Source: Bacteroides sp. | GTDB taxonomy: Bacteria; Bacteroidota; Bacteroidia; Bacteroidales; Muribaculaceae | Assembly: GCA_014801535.1 (NCBI GenBank) | Contig: JAAVEA010000027.1 | Coordinates: 34,636 to 98,635 of the forward strand | DNA length: 64,000 nucleotides | Reading direction: 5' to 3' | Shown here: positions 15,826 through 24,898 of the stretch, piece by piece | Layout of the letters: every line of letters starts with the position of its first letter | Numbering within the stretch: position 1 is the first letter of the stretch | Program-made: the position numbers and the translations under genes | Notes under the pieces: generated by a model | Told to the model about the DNA's origin: nothing | The model's input: only the letters and a program-made list of their open reading frames with translations | Databases searched by the model: none

Positions 15826-18800
15826 GGTTAAGACGGCGAGGGCTTCGCTGACGGTCGAGACTTTATCAACCAAAATGAGGCGTCGGCCATTAACTTCTTT
15901 CAGGTTGCAACGGAGCATATTTTTCTGCATCCATCCCAACACACGGCCGAAGGCTTTGCTACCATAGTAGGCTTTGTTATCGTCTCCCACGAAATAGGCA
16001 CGCATCTTGCCTCCCTTCAATACCAGTCTCTCTATACCCAATCTCTTGGCCGATAAACGCAAAGGAACCACCTTTATCAGTTCTTCGGTGGTTTCCGGAA
16101 TCGCTCCGAAACGGTCGCGGAGCTGACTGCGGAATTCCTCCGTCTGCTCCGCACGCTCCATATTGTCGAGCTGACGGTAGAGCGAGATACGCTCATGCTC
16201 CTGAGGAACATATTCGGCGGGTAACCGCAATTCAAGATCGCTCTCTATGGTGCAGTCGGTGGTGTATTCATCTTCCTGTCCGGCACTAAGATCGGTGAAC
16301 GTGTCGCCGAACTCCTCGGTTTTCAATTCCATCACCGATTCCTTAAGTATCTTTTGATAGGCTTCATATCCCAAATCGGCTATGAAACCGCTCTGTTCGG
16401 CTCCAAGCAGGTTGCCGGCTCCGCGGATGTCGAGATCCTGCATGGCTATATGTATTCCGGCACCCAAATCGCTGAAGCTCTCTATGGCCTGCAACCTGCG
16501 GCGCGCAACGGGCGTCAGAGGCTGTCCAGGCGGAACAAGCAGATAACAGAAAGCCTTCCGGTTGCTACGGCCCACGCGTCCACGCAGCTGATGAAGCTCA
16601 CTCAAACCGAAGTTCTGCGCGTTATTGACAATGATGGTATTCACATTAGGCATATCGATGCCGTTCTCCACAATTGTGGTGGATAGCAACACATCATAAT
16701 CATGATTGGAGAAATCCATTATGGCCTGTTCCACTTTCTCGGGAGGCATCTGCCCGTGTGCCGTGACTATACGGATATCTGGAATCAACCTACGGAGCGT
16801 GCTTTCTATATGAGCAAGATTCTCTATACGGTTGGAGATGAAGAATACCTGACCGTTACGGCTCAGTTCGAAATTCACAGCCTCGCTGATCACATCATCG
16901 TCAAAGGTGCTCACATTCGTCACTATCGGATGACGGTTGGCAGGCGGAGTATTGAGCGAACTCAGGTCGCGTGCGCCCATCAGAGAGAACTGCAGGGTAC
17001 GGGGAATCGGGGTAGCGCTCATAGTGAGTGTATCCACGTTAACCTTCATCTGCTTAAGTTTCTCCTTGACGGCTACTCCGAACTTCTGTTCCTCATCTAT
17101 TATGAGAAGGCCGAGATCTTTAAACTTCACCCCTTTCCCGATAATCTTGTGTGTGCCGATCAGAATATCTATCTTTCCCTCGGCAAGATCAGCCAATATC
17201 TGTTTCACTTCTTTCGGCTTACGGGCACGCGAGATGAAATCTACCCTCACGGGAAGATCTTTCAGACGATCCGCGAAGGTGTGATAGTGTTGCATTGCCA
17301 GCACCGTGGTAGGCACAAGCACAGCTGTCTGTTTGGAATCGCACGCTGCCTTGAAAGCCGCACGCACGGCAAGTTCCGTCTTTCCGAAGCCCACATCTCC
17401 GCATATAAGCCTATCCATAGGTTTGGCAGATTCCATATCAGCCTTTATCGCCTGAGTGGCTTTCATCTGATCCGGTGTATCTTCATAAATGAAGCTTGCC
17501 TCAAGTTCCTGCTGAAGATAACTGTCGGGCTGGAAAGCATGACCTTTCTCCTCACGTCGGGCTGCATAAAGCTTGATGAGATCGCGTGCGATATCCTTGA
17601 GTCTGGTCTTTGTTTTCTCTTTCAGACGATTCCAGGCTCCCGTTCCCAATTTATTGATCTTGGGAGCGATCCCTTCCTTTCCTCTATACTTGGAAAGCTT
17701 ATGGAGAGCATGTATGCTTACAAGAATCAGATCATCGTTCTGATAGAGCAACTTTATCATCTCTTGCGGCCTACCGTTGACATCGGTGCGCACCAGGCCG
17801 CCAAAACGACCTATACCGTGGTCTATATGAACGATATAGTCACCTACCTCTATCTGATTGAGCTCGCGCAGAGACAATGCGAGTTTTCCGCTCCGTGCCC
17901 TGTCGCTCTTAAGATTATATTTATGGAAACGGTCGAATATCTGATGATCGGTGAAGAAACAGTTCTTACCCTCGTTATCCACAAAACCCTCGTGGATTGT
18001 ACGGTCAACTGCCGTAAATTTTATATCATCTCCACGGTCTTCAAATATGGCTTTCAGGCGATCGGCTTGATAAGCGGAGTCGCTGAGAATGAAAATACGG
18101 TAACCCTTGGATATGAAATCTCTGAAACTATCGGCTATCAGAGTGAAGTTCTTATGATACAATGCCTGAGGAGTGCAACCGAAATCTATCGACATATTCG
18201 GTTGAAAATCTCCCGGAGTGTTACCGGGTCCAAACTCCACGGCCTTCATCTGCAAAAAACGCTCTTCGAACAAGGAATAATCAACCACTTTTTTCATCGA
18301 CTCCGCATCCCCTTCATCGGCAATGAGCGCCGACCGGGAAAAGCTCTCCTCCCCGATTGCCTTCACTCTTGAAAGCATATATGAGGCCGAACGGCAATAA
18401 ATCACCGTCGACGCATCCATATATTCAAGCAAGGATATTCCATTCCCTCCGCTTTCCGAAGCGCCCGGAGCAACTATGCTCACCTCTTCATGACGCGTCC
18501 GGCTGAGCTGTGTCTCCACTTCAAAACTTCTCATGGAATCAACCTCATCATCGAAAAAGTCTATTCGATAAGGCAATTCGTGAGAGTAGGAATATACATC
18601 TACAATCGATCCGCGTCGTGCGAACTGACCCGGTTCATACACATATTCGGTTTCATTGAATCCGAGCATGCGCAGTTTCTCCACAAGCTCGGAGAGAAGT
18701 AATTTCTGCCCTCGCCTCACTGTCAGACTCGCTACCTCGAAATCTTTCCTATCGGCAACCTTCTCCGCAAGTGCTTCCGGATAGCTCACCACATATCGCA

Positions 18801-19200
18801 GTCCTGACCCGGATTCTTCTTCCTTGGATTTTCTTTTCTTCTTTCCCGCTGCATCTGCAGCCCTTAAAGCGTCGAGGGTTTCGGTGCGCAGGATCTGCTG
18901 AGGGGGATCGGGTTGTCCATATTTAATGTCGCGTTTATATCCGCTTGGGAAAATAGCCACGCTTTCCTCCCCCAATATCTGGCAGAGGTCGTGATACATA
19001 TACCCTGCCGAATCCATATCATCGGCAACAATAAGCCCCGGCACGCCCGACTTACGCAGCGCACCAAAAAGCATTGCCGGAGAACTCCCCGGCAAGCCCC
19101 CGAGGAAAATCCTCCGGCAATCGTTATCTTTAAGTCCTTTCTCCAAAGCCCCGAGGCGCCCCGGGGTGGCAAACAGAAGATCTGCTTCCTTTAATTCCAT
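15799..19200 (-). CDS. mfd: transcription-repair coupling factor Mfd
   Basis: 1133 residues from ATG 19200. Mfd displaces stalled RNA polymerase from damaged template and recruits UvrA. The N-terminal UvrB-like region covers about 1-330. The CarD-like RNA-polymerase interaction domain (about 450-530) contains GDYIVHIDHGIGRFGGL. The helicase follows with Walker A GDVGFGKTE, DEEQKFG, TMSATPIPRTLQ and QLRGRVGRS, then the C-terminal TRCF domain. Length is close to E. coli Mfd (1148). It is last of a nadB-ctp-mfd operon (41-base gap). Its 3' end is partly duplicated downstream. Confidence 0.98.
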   Translation of the reverse strand: MELKEADLLFATPGRLGALEKGLKDNDCRRIFLGGLPGSSPAMLFGALRKSGVPGLIVADDMDSAGYMYHDLCQILGEESVAIFPSGYKRDIKYGQPDPPQQILRTETLDALRAADAAGKKKRKSKEEESGSGLRYVVSYPEALAEKVADRKDFEVASLTVRRGQKLLLSELVEKLRMLGFNETEYVYEPGQFARRGSIVDVYSYSHELPYRIDFFDDEVDSMRSFEVETQLSRTRHEEVSIVAPGASESGGNGISLLEYMDASTVIYCRSASYMLSRVKAIGEESFSRSALIADEGDAESMKKVVDYSLFEERFLQMKAVEFGPGNTPGDFQPNMSIDFGCTPQALYHKNFTLIADSFRDFISKGYRIFILSDSAYQADRLKAIFEDRGDDIKFTAVDRTIHEGFVDNEGKNCFFTDHQIFDRFHKYNLKSDRARSGKLALSLRELNQIEVGDYIVHIDHGIGRFGGLVRTDVNGRPQEMIKLLYQNDDLILVSIHALHKLSKYRGKEGIAPKINKLGTGAWNRLKEKTKTRLKDIARDLIKLYAARREEKGHAFQPDSYLQQELEASFIYEDTPDQMKATQAIKADMESAKPMDRLICGDVGFGKTELAVRAAFKAACDSKQTAVLVPTTVLAMQHYHTFADRLKDLPVRVDFISRARKPKEVKQILADLAEGKIDILIGTHKIIGKGVKFKDLGLLIIDEEQKFGVAVKEKLKQMKVNVDTLTMSATPIPRTLQFSLMGARDLSSLNTPPANRHPIVTNVSTFDDDVISEAVNFELSRNGQVFFISNRIENLAHIESTLRRLIPDIRIVTAHGQMPPEKVEQAIMDFSNHDYDVLLSTTIVENGIDMPNVNTIIVNNAQNFGLSELHQLRGRVGRSNRKAFCYLLVPPGQPLTPVARRRLQAIESFSDLGAGIHIAMQDLDIRGAGNLLGAEQSGFIADLGYEAYQKILKESVMELKTEEFGDTFTDLSAGQEDEYTTDCTIESDLELRLPAEYVPQEHERISLYRQLDNMERAEQTEEFRSQLRDRFGAIPETTEELIKVVPLRLSAKRLGIERLVLKGGKMRAYFVGDDNKAYYGSKAFGRVLGWMQKNMLRCNLKEVNGRRLILVDKVSTVSEALAVLTGIESTEAI

Positions 19201-19241
19201 CAATACTTCGGGTTTATGAGGTTGTTGGGGTTATGAAAGAC

Positions 19242-20927
19242 CTATTTCTTTTTTTTACCGGATGTAGGACCGGCAAGAATCCTATTGTAGAGAGACTTAT
19301 CGTTGAGAATCTCCACAGCCTTGTCGAATCCCTTATCGCGATTCAATTCATATCCTATCTTCCCACGGTCGTAATAGTAACGGCTCGCAATCTCCGAACC
19401 CAGATATTCCTCAATCTCCTTTCTATGGGTATCGAGATCATGGTCAAGATTATGGGTGAGAAGTTTCGAGAGGGTATCGATCTGAGCCTTAGTCTCATCG
19501 GTCATATACCCTTCGGCTTCGGCAGTTTCACGGAGTGTCTTCATCATCTCCTCACACACCTTGTCATATTTGAATTTTTCAGGATCGATACTTTTCTTGA
19601 AGTCGGCATAGAGTTCGTCACTGATCTCGAACTCTTCGGGAGCGACAAGCTGCGGATGTTCGGCCGCATACTTTGTGGCGAAATCAAAAACCCAGTTATC
19701 GGCTACTGCGTTGTAGACGAGTCTGTTCACATTTCCCCAGTTCACCGTAGAGTCGGGGCGAAGACCTCCCCCGTCTCTCACTTCCCTGCCATTGGAGGTG
19801 TGATACACGTTGGTCAGGCTGTCGGGCACCCTGGCTGCCGAGCCGTCTGGATTACGGTGTGACCAGTCGAGAGCCTGCACCAGACGCCCTGACGGTATAT
19901 AATATTTCGCTACCGTTATCTTCAGCACACCCGAATATGGTAACGGACGGGTGCTCTGCACCAATCCTTTGCCAAAACTCCGACTCCCCACCAACACTGC
20001 ACGATCCAGATCCTGCAACGCTCCGGCAGTGATCTCTGAGGCCGATGCAGTGGCTCCGTCGATAAGAACAGCCATAGGGATGTCGGGGAAAAGCGGATTA
20101 CGGGTAGTCTTGTAAATCTTCTCCTGGGATGGATCCTTATATCTCATACGGAACACCTCAGTGCCCTTAGGCACGAAATTGCTCACCACCTCCACAGCAC
20201 TCTCCACAAGCCCGCCTCCGTTTCCTCTGAGGTCGAGAACGATATTCTTCACTTCAGGATTCTCTTTAAACCCTTCGAGCACGCTTCTCACCTCCTGCGG
20301 TGTTTTGTCGATAAAACTTGTGATGCGGATATATCCTGTGTTCCCCTTTACAGCTGAATAAGGCACACTCTGTTCCTGAATTTTGGCTCGTTCGATGCTT
20401 ACTTTCACAATGCTGTCGGCCACATAAGGACGATCTACCGTCACGTTCACTGTAGTTCCGGCCTGTCCGCGCAGAAGTTTTGTCACCTCATTGCTACCCA
20501 TAGCCGAGACATCGGTGGTATCTATGCGTATTATGTGGTCGCCCGCTTTCAATCCGGCACGTGCTGCCGGAGATCCCTCCATAGGCGCCGATATATAGCT
20601 TTTGCCATCGCGTTGCATTATATAGCTTCCGATACCGCCGAACTCTCCGGTGGTGAGATGCTGAAGCTGTTCCTGATCGTCGGTGTTGTAATATTCAGTA
20701 TAGGGATCGATTGTAGTCAGAAGTGCATTGATAGCCTTACGCATGCTCTCGTCGGGTTTGAGAGAGTCTACATAATTCATATCAAGCTCCTTTACGATTG
20801 CATTGAATGTGTTCAGATTCCGGCTCAAGGCTGCTTCATGACTCTGCCTGGCCTCTCCGGCAAAACTTCCTACGGCAAGTGAAGCTATAAGAGCGATACC
20901 CGTTATTCTTTTGACTTTCTTTATCAT
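19242..20927 (-). CDS. S41-family C-terminal processing peptidase (CtpA-like)
   Basis: 561 residues. A signal sequence (about 1-23) is followed by the N-terminal helical domain, a PDZ domain (about 93-165, GGIGSYI to LLRGQAGT) and the S41 protease core. The nucleophile serine lies in GATASASEITAG (291-302) and Lys320 in SFGKG. The enzyme cleaves substrates from their C-termini in the periplasm. A C-terminal region of about 180 residues beyond the catalytic core is typical of Bacteroidetes homologues. Its ATG overlaps the nadB stop as ATGA, so translation is coupled to nadB, an odd pairing of functions. Confidence 0.93.
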   Translation of the reverse strand: MIKKVKRITGIALIASLAVGSFAGEARQSHEAALSRNLNTFNAIVKELDMNYVDSLKPDESMRKAINALLTTIDPYTEYYNTDDQEQLQHLTTGEFGGIGSYIMQRDGKSYISAPMEGSPAARAGLKAGDHIIRIDTTDVSAMGSNEVTKLLRGQAGTTVNVTVDRPYVADSIVKVSIERAKIQEQSVPYSAVKGNTGYIRITSFIDKTPQEVRSVLEGFKENPEVKNIVLDLRGNGGGLVESAVEVVSNFVPKGTEVFRMRYKDPSQEKIYKTTRNPLFPDIPMAVLIDGATASASEITAGALQDLDRAVLVGSRSFGKGLVQSTRPLPYSGVLKITVAKYYIPSGRLVQALDWSHRNPDGSAARVPDSLTNVYHTSNGREVRDGGGLRPDSTVNWGNVNRLVYNAVADNWVFDFATKYAAEHPQLVAPEEFEISDELYADFKKSIDPEKFKYDKVCEEMMKTLRETAEAEGYMTDETKAQIDTLSKLLTHNLDHDLDTHRKEIEEYLGSEIASRYYYDRGKIGYELNRDKGFDKAVEILNDKSLYNRILAGPTSGKKKK

Positions 20928-22504
20928 TTCTCGTTTTTTGGATGGGGGTAATCAACTGTGAAATGCAAACCTCGGCTCTCCTTTCGTTCCATGGCCTGTC
21001 GCATCACAAGATAACCTACGTTGATTATATTGCGGAGCTCGCAGAGCTGGCGTGTGGGTTTGCTCTGCTTGAACAGATTCTCCGTCTCCTGATATAATAT
21101 GTCCAGACGGTTCCACGCACGTTTCAGACGAAGGTCGCTCCTTACGATACCAACGTAATAACTCATTATCTGGTTCACCTCTTTTTCCGACTGGGTGATA
21201 AGCACCATCTCTTCGGGATGCGCGGTGCCTTCATCGTTCCATTCCGGCACATCTTCGCGCAGGTCAATCCCCTTTACACGTTCGATTGCATCGCGCGCTG
21301 CAGCGTCGGCATAAACCACTGCCTCAATCAGTGAATTGCTTGCAAGACGGTTGCCTCCATGAAGCCCGGTGCAGCTGCATTCGCCCACGGCATATAGTCT
21401 GTCGATACTGCTTCTGCCGTCAAGGTCTACCTCTATTCCTCCGCAAAGATAGTGAGCCGCCGGAGCAACCGGAATCATATCTTTGGTTATATCTATTCCG
21501 AGCGACAGACACTTCTCATATATATTGGGGAAATGTTTCTTTGTCTCCTCGGCATCTTTGTGTGTCACATCAAGATAAACATGATCGTGACCATGAAGCT
21601 TCATTTCCGAATCAATGGCACGGGCCACTATATCGCGCGGTGCGAGCGAGAGACGCGGATCATATTTCTGCATGAATTCCTCGCCGTCGAGATTCTTCAA
21701 CACCGCGCCATATCCACGCATGGCCTCGGTGATAAGGAATGAAGGACGGTCACCGGGATGATACAACGCCGTGGGATGAAACTGAATGAATTCCATATCC
21801 CTTACATTCCCTTTGGCACGATACACCATCGCTATGCCGTCGCCGGTTGAGATAAGCGGATTGGTGGTGGTGGTATATACTGCTCCCACACCGCCTGTGG
21901 CCATAACGGTCACTTTGGCAAGGAAGGTATCGACACGCTCGTTCTCTTCATTGAGCACATATGCACCGTAACATGTGATGTCGGGGGTGCGTCGGGTTAC
22001 AATCTTCCCCAAATGATGTTGGGTGATTATCTCAACGGCGAAATGATGTTCGAAAACATCGATATTCGGATTCCGTTTCACAGCCTCCACAAGACTCTGC
22101 TGAATCTCAGCACCCGTATTGTCGGCATGATGGAGGATACGGAACTCACAGTGGCCGCCTTCACGATGAAGATCGAATTCCCCTTTATCATTCTTATCAA
22201 ACTCCACACCCCAGTCGATAAGCTCGCGAATCTGAGCCGGTGCGTTCCTCACCACTTTTTCCACCGCCTTGCGATCGCTCAGCCAGTCGCCTGCAATCAT
22301 CGTGTCATTGATATGTTTGTCGAAATCATCTACCTCGAGATTTGTGACAGAAGCCACACCCCCTTGGGCGAAATAGGTATTGGCTTCCTCAAGGGTGGTC
22401 TTGCATATCATGGCCACCTTTCCTCCTGCACGGGCCACCTTGAGCGCAAAGCTCATTCCGGCTATTCCTGACCCTATCACCAGATAATCGTAGTTGTAAT
22501 ACAT
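20924..22504 (-). CDS. nadB: L-aspartate oxidase
   Basis: 526 residues. It is an FAD enzyme that oxidises aspartate to iminoaspartate, the first step of NAD synthesis; under anaerobic conditions fumarate can be the electron acceptor. The FAD motif GSGIAGMSFALKVA is near the N-terminus. Also present are TYFAQGGVAS, HHADNTGAEIQ, the MEFIQFHPTALY segment and LHGGNRLASNSLIEAVVYA. nadA and nadC, usual partners, are not in the window. It is first gene of the operon, with a -7 element at 22570-22563, and overlaps the peptidase start by four bases. Confidence 0.96.
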   Translation of the reverse strand: MYYNYDYLVIGSGIAGMSFALKVARAGGKVAMICKTTLEEANTYFAQGGVASVTNLEVDDFDKHINDTMIAGDWLSDRKAVEKVVRNAPAQIRELIDWGVEFDKNDKGEFDLHREGGHCEFRILHHADNTGAEIQQSLVEAVKRNPNIDVFEHHFAVEIITQHHLGKIVTRRTPDITCYGAYVLNEENERVDTFLAKVTVMATGGVGAVYTTTTNPLISTGDGIAMVYRAKGNVRDMEFIQFHPTALYHPGDRPSFLITEAMRGYGAVLKNLDGEEFMQKYDPRLSLAPRDIVARAIDSEMKLHGHDHVYLDVTHKDAEETKKHFPNIYEKCLSLGIDITKDMIPVAPAAHYLCGGIEVDLDGRSSIDRLYAVGECSCTGLHGGNRLASNSLIEAVVYADAAARDAIERVKGIDLREDVPEWNDEGTAHPEEMVLITQSEKEVNQIMSYYVGIVRSDLRLKRAWNRLDILYQETENLFKQSKPTRQLCELRNIINVGYLVMRQAMERKESRGLHFTVDYPHPKNEK

Positions 22505-22562
22505 CTTCCTTGACTTTTACACGATAAGCAGCTGTTTAAATTAAACAACTACTTATTTCTGT

Positions 22563-22570
22563 CAAAATTA
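22563..22570 (-). promoter_or_regulatory. -7 element of the nadB-ctp-mfd operon
   Basis: Minus-strand TAATTTTG matches TAnnTTTG about 60 bases before the nadB ATG. A clear -33 is not seen at 19-22 bases. Confidence 0.45.
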
Positions 22571-22636
22571 CAAATTCTTTTCCTCTTTCATAACCTGTCG
22601 GAGCGAATTTTTATATCTTTTTCCATTATTTTTTAT

Positions 22637-22677
22637 AAAAAAGGCCGGAACCCTGTATATTATTACAAAGTTCCGGC
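22637..22677 (-). terminator. terminator of the small hypothetical gene
   Basis: GCCGGAAC (22644-22651) pairs with GTTCCGGC (22670-22677), an 8-bp GC-rich stem. On the minus strand it is followed by a TTTTTTATAAAA tail. It lies 31 bases after the stop at 22709. Confidence 0.85.
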
Positions 22678-22708
22678 TTTTCCTCCTCCTATTCCCGAGA
22701 CCGGGAGA

Positions 22709-23026
22709 TCAGATCGCATTCTTGTCCACATCAGAGAAAGGTGCGTCTGAATCAAGCTCTTTATCTTCGTTGCGAACTTCAATCTGGCGTTTGAGATCGC
22801 TTTTGATTTTTTCAAATTCCACATGAGTGAGCTCAGGATAATCTGTCTTGCCATCTGATTCTTCCACTTTAACCGCGTCATAATACGAGATAGCCTCACC
22901 GGCAAACTGCGTGGAAAGATATTTCTTGAGTTCCTCGCTATATTTTTTCAATACAGATCCTTTTGCAAGATATTTCTGAGAATCGCCTAAGCTGACGATA
23001 TAAGTCTTAGTGTCTTCCATAACCAT
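22709..23026 (-). CDS. small hypothetical protein, 105 residues
   Basis: I do not recognise the family. From ATG 23026 the protein reads MVMEDTKTYIVSLGDSQKYL; a second ATG at 23020 is equally possible. It has no signal peptide or membrane segment, is rich in Lys, Glu and Asp, and has a helical middle (KKYSEELKKYLSTQ) and an acidic tail (EDKELDSDAP). It is likely a small cytosolic protein. It is bounded by two strong terminators, so it is a separate transcript; TATTTTTG at 23058-23051 could be its -7 element. Confidence 0.65.
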   Translation of the reverse strand: MVMEDTKTYIVSLGDSQKYLAKGSVLKKYSEELKKYLSTQFAGEAISYYDAVKVEESDGKTDYPELTHVEFEKIKSDLKRQIEVRNEDKELDSDAPFSDVDKNAI

Positions 23027-23061
23027 AATGTTTATAATTTCTATCGTTTCCAAAAATAAAT

Positions 23062-23090
23062 AACAGCAAGGGAAGCAATCCCTTGCTGTT
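23062..23090 (-). terminator. terminator of the putative DNA-utilisation operon
   Basis: AACAGCAAGGGA (23062-23073) pairs perfectly with TCCCTTGCTGTT (23079-23090), a 12-bp stem with an AGCAA loop. On the minus strand ATTTATTTTTGG follows. It lies 28 bases after the endonuclease stop. Confidence 0.9.
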
Positions 23091-23118
23091 GTATTAACAT
23101 CTGATGTTCAAAAATAGT

Positions 23119-24831
23119 TTATTTCACCATTACCTTTACAGGACGCATGCCGGGAGCCGTGACAACGTATGCACCTGACGGCAACATAATCACCTCCCCG
23201 TCTTCCACGCTTTCAGGGGCAGCTACTGTGCAACCGCTGAAATCGGCTATCTGCAAACCTCTTCGCTCCCCTTCGCATCGTACCATGAAACCACCTTCAA
23301 GCAGGAGTATCCTCAACGGTCTCTCCTGAGGAATATCATTAATGCCGCTGCCCGGAGCTATGTAGATGCTGTTGCTCGTCTCCGACATTATCCCCAGACG
23401 CGAGTAGCTTACATAATAGGTTTCTGCCACAGCCGGATCGCGATCAGTGAATGTATAATAGGTCTCCCCTGTCTCATAACTGTCGCTCTCTTCATTGCCA
23501 TCGATTGTCCTTACACGTGTAATCAGATAATAGTCGGCTATCCCCGGTGCCTCGCTCCAATGAGCAGTATAACCGTTATCGGTGAGATCGGTCGGTTCGA
23601 AAGCCGTCAGCACACCCATTTCAGGACGCTCCAAAGCCTCCCCTTTCAGCGTTACGGCGATGCTGGCATCTATCCCTCCGTCGTATAGCGTAACTTTCGC
23701 CTCGTGTGTCCCTATCGCCTCGGGATGATAGGTTATGTTGAGAAGATAACCCTGATTCTGGTTCATCGTTGCCGCCGGGATAGATGTGGTCTCGGCCGTG
23801 AAAACCCCACGGTTAGACCCGGAGGCCACTATGCGCACGGAAAGGGGTTCGGTGAGGTTGTTACCCACAATCTGCAACACCCGCGTAATTGTTCCTCCAA
23901 CGGCTATCTGCCCGAAATCAAGGCTCTCGCCATTCACAGGCTGAGTAATCTCAGGGTCTCCCGTTATCGGAGGGGTTGGATCGCTCCCCTCCTGCTCCGA
24001 GAGATAGAAAGTCTCTGAAGTGCGTGTGCCCCAGATATACTCCGCCAATTCGGGGAAATCGACAAAAGGATTTCGGTTCCCCTGATACTGTTCCACAACA
24101 TTATTGCGGTCAATCTCTTTCTGGCTCACCGGATCCTGACGCGCCCAATCGAGTAGCATATTGAAAGCCCAGTCGCGGAGCGTGGGGTAATCATTTTTCT
24201 GGAACATATAGTTGATCACCCAATTGATGTCGTCGTAGACCGTAGCCATGTAGAAAAAAGCTCTTGCAAAGTCTCCTTTATACTCATCTCCGGGTTCGAA
24301 CACATAGGCGCTACCTCCTCCGAAACCGCTTCTCGTGGTTCCTACTTTCGTGACACCGTTGTTATAGCTTGCGCTCTGCACAGGCCCGAGCGGATAATTC
24401 AGCTTAGCCTGATTGGCCGCGCCGTCGGAGGGATAGAGGTTCCACATGTCGGAATAGGCAGGTGTATATTCCACACTTCCCGCCTGTTTCCACCATGATT
24501 TGGGAACACTATGCTCGCGTTGCATCTTATTGGCCGAGAAGCTGCTTTTGCCCGACTGTCCGGCGCGTATCAGATAGATCGCATCTGAATACATATCCCA
24601 CCATCTTTTGGAACCGCTGTAAAGCTCGGGATAAACATCGGAATACTGCCAGTAGTTGGGAAGCTCATAATACTCAAGCATGGTGTGTTTCTGCACACAT
24701 TGCTTCGCGGCCGCCTTCAGTTCGCGTTCGCGTTTGCCATCCATCGCCTTATAGTAGCTCTGGTTATAACCGGCCGAGACCGCCATAGCAGGGAGAAGGA
24801 GCAGAAGTAGCAGGTATGTCTGTTTTTTCAT
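23119..24831 (-). CDS. secreted endonuclease I family nuclease with C-terminal sorting-like tail
   Basis: 570 residues. Signal peptide 1-20. The endonuclease I (EndA/NucM, beta-beta-alpha metal) domain spans about 25-275: REHSVPKSWW with catalytic His107, then DMWNLYPSDGAANQAKLNYPLG, with Asn140 as probable metal ligand, and NPFVDFPELAEYIWG. A choice-of-anchor/Ig-like domain (about 290-395, DFGQIAVGGT) and a fibronectin-like domain follow. The last about 60 residues (GAYVVTAPGMRPVKVMVK) look like a surface-sorting beta-sandwich tail. It should cut DNA or RNA outside the cell. It is last of a six-gene operon with a TonB receptor, a second nuclease and deoC. Confidence 0.92.
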   Translation of the reverse strand: MKKQTYLLLLLLLPAMAVSAGYNQSYYKAMDGKRERELKAAAKQCVQKHTMLEYYELPNYWQYSDVYPELYSGSKRWWDMYSDAIYLIRAGQSGKSSFSANKMQREHSVPKSWWKQAGSVEYTPAYSDMWNLYPSDGAANQAKLNYPLGPVQSASYNNGVTKVGTTRSGFGGGSAYVFEPGDEYKGDFARAFFYMATVYDDINWVINYMFQKNDYPTLRDWAFNMLLDWARQDPVSQKEIDRNNVVEQYQGNRNPFVDFPELAEYIWGTRTSETFYLSEQEGSDPTPPITGDPEITQPVNGESLDFGQIAVGGTITRVLQIVGNNLTEPLSVRIVASGSNRGVFTAETTSIPAATMNQNQGYLLNITYHPEAIGTHEAKVTLYDGGIDASIAVTLKGEALERPEMGVLTAFEPTDLTDNGYTAHWSEAPGIADYYLITRVRTIDGNEESDSYETGETYYTFTDRDPAVAETYYVSYSRLGIMSETSNSIYIAPGSGINDIPQERPLRILLLEGGFMVRCEGERRGLQIADFSGCTVAAPESVEDGEVIMLPSGAYVVTAPGMRPVKVMVK

Positions 24832-24898
24832 AGGCAGATTTTAAAACAAGGGGCGAAGCATCAACCTCGCCCCTGTGATGAAACATAAATCGGATTTA

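Noticed and set aside
16702..18372. 556-residue plus-strand open frame opposite mfd
   Set aside because: It is a shadow of mfd: no recognisable domain, odd composition (His/Cys/Ile-rich), and mfd is unambiguous on the other strand.
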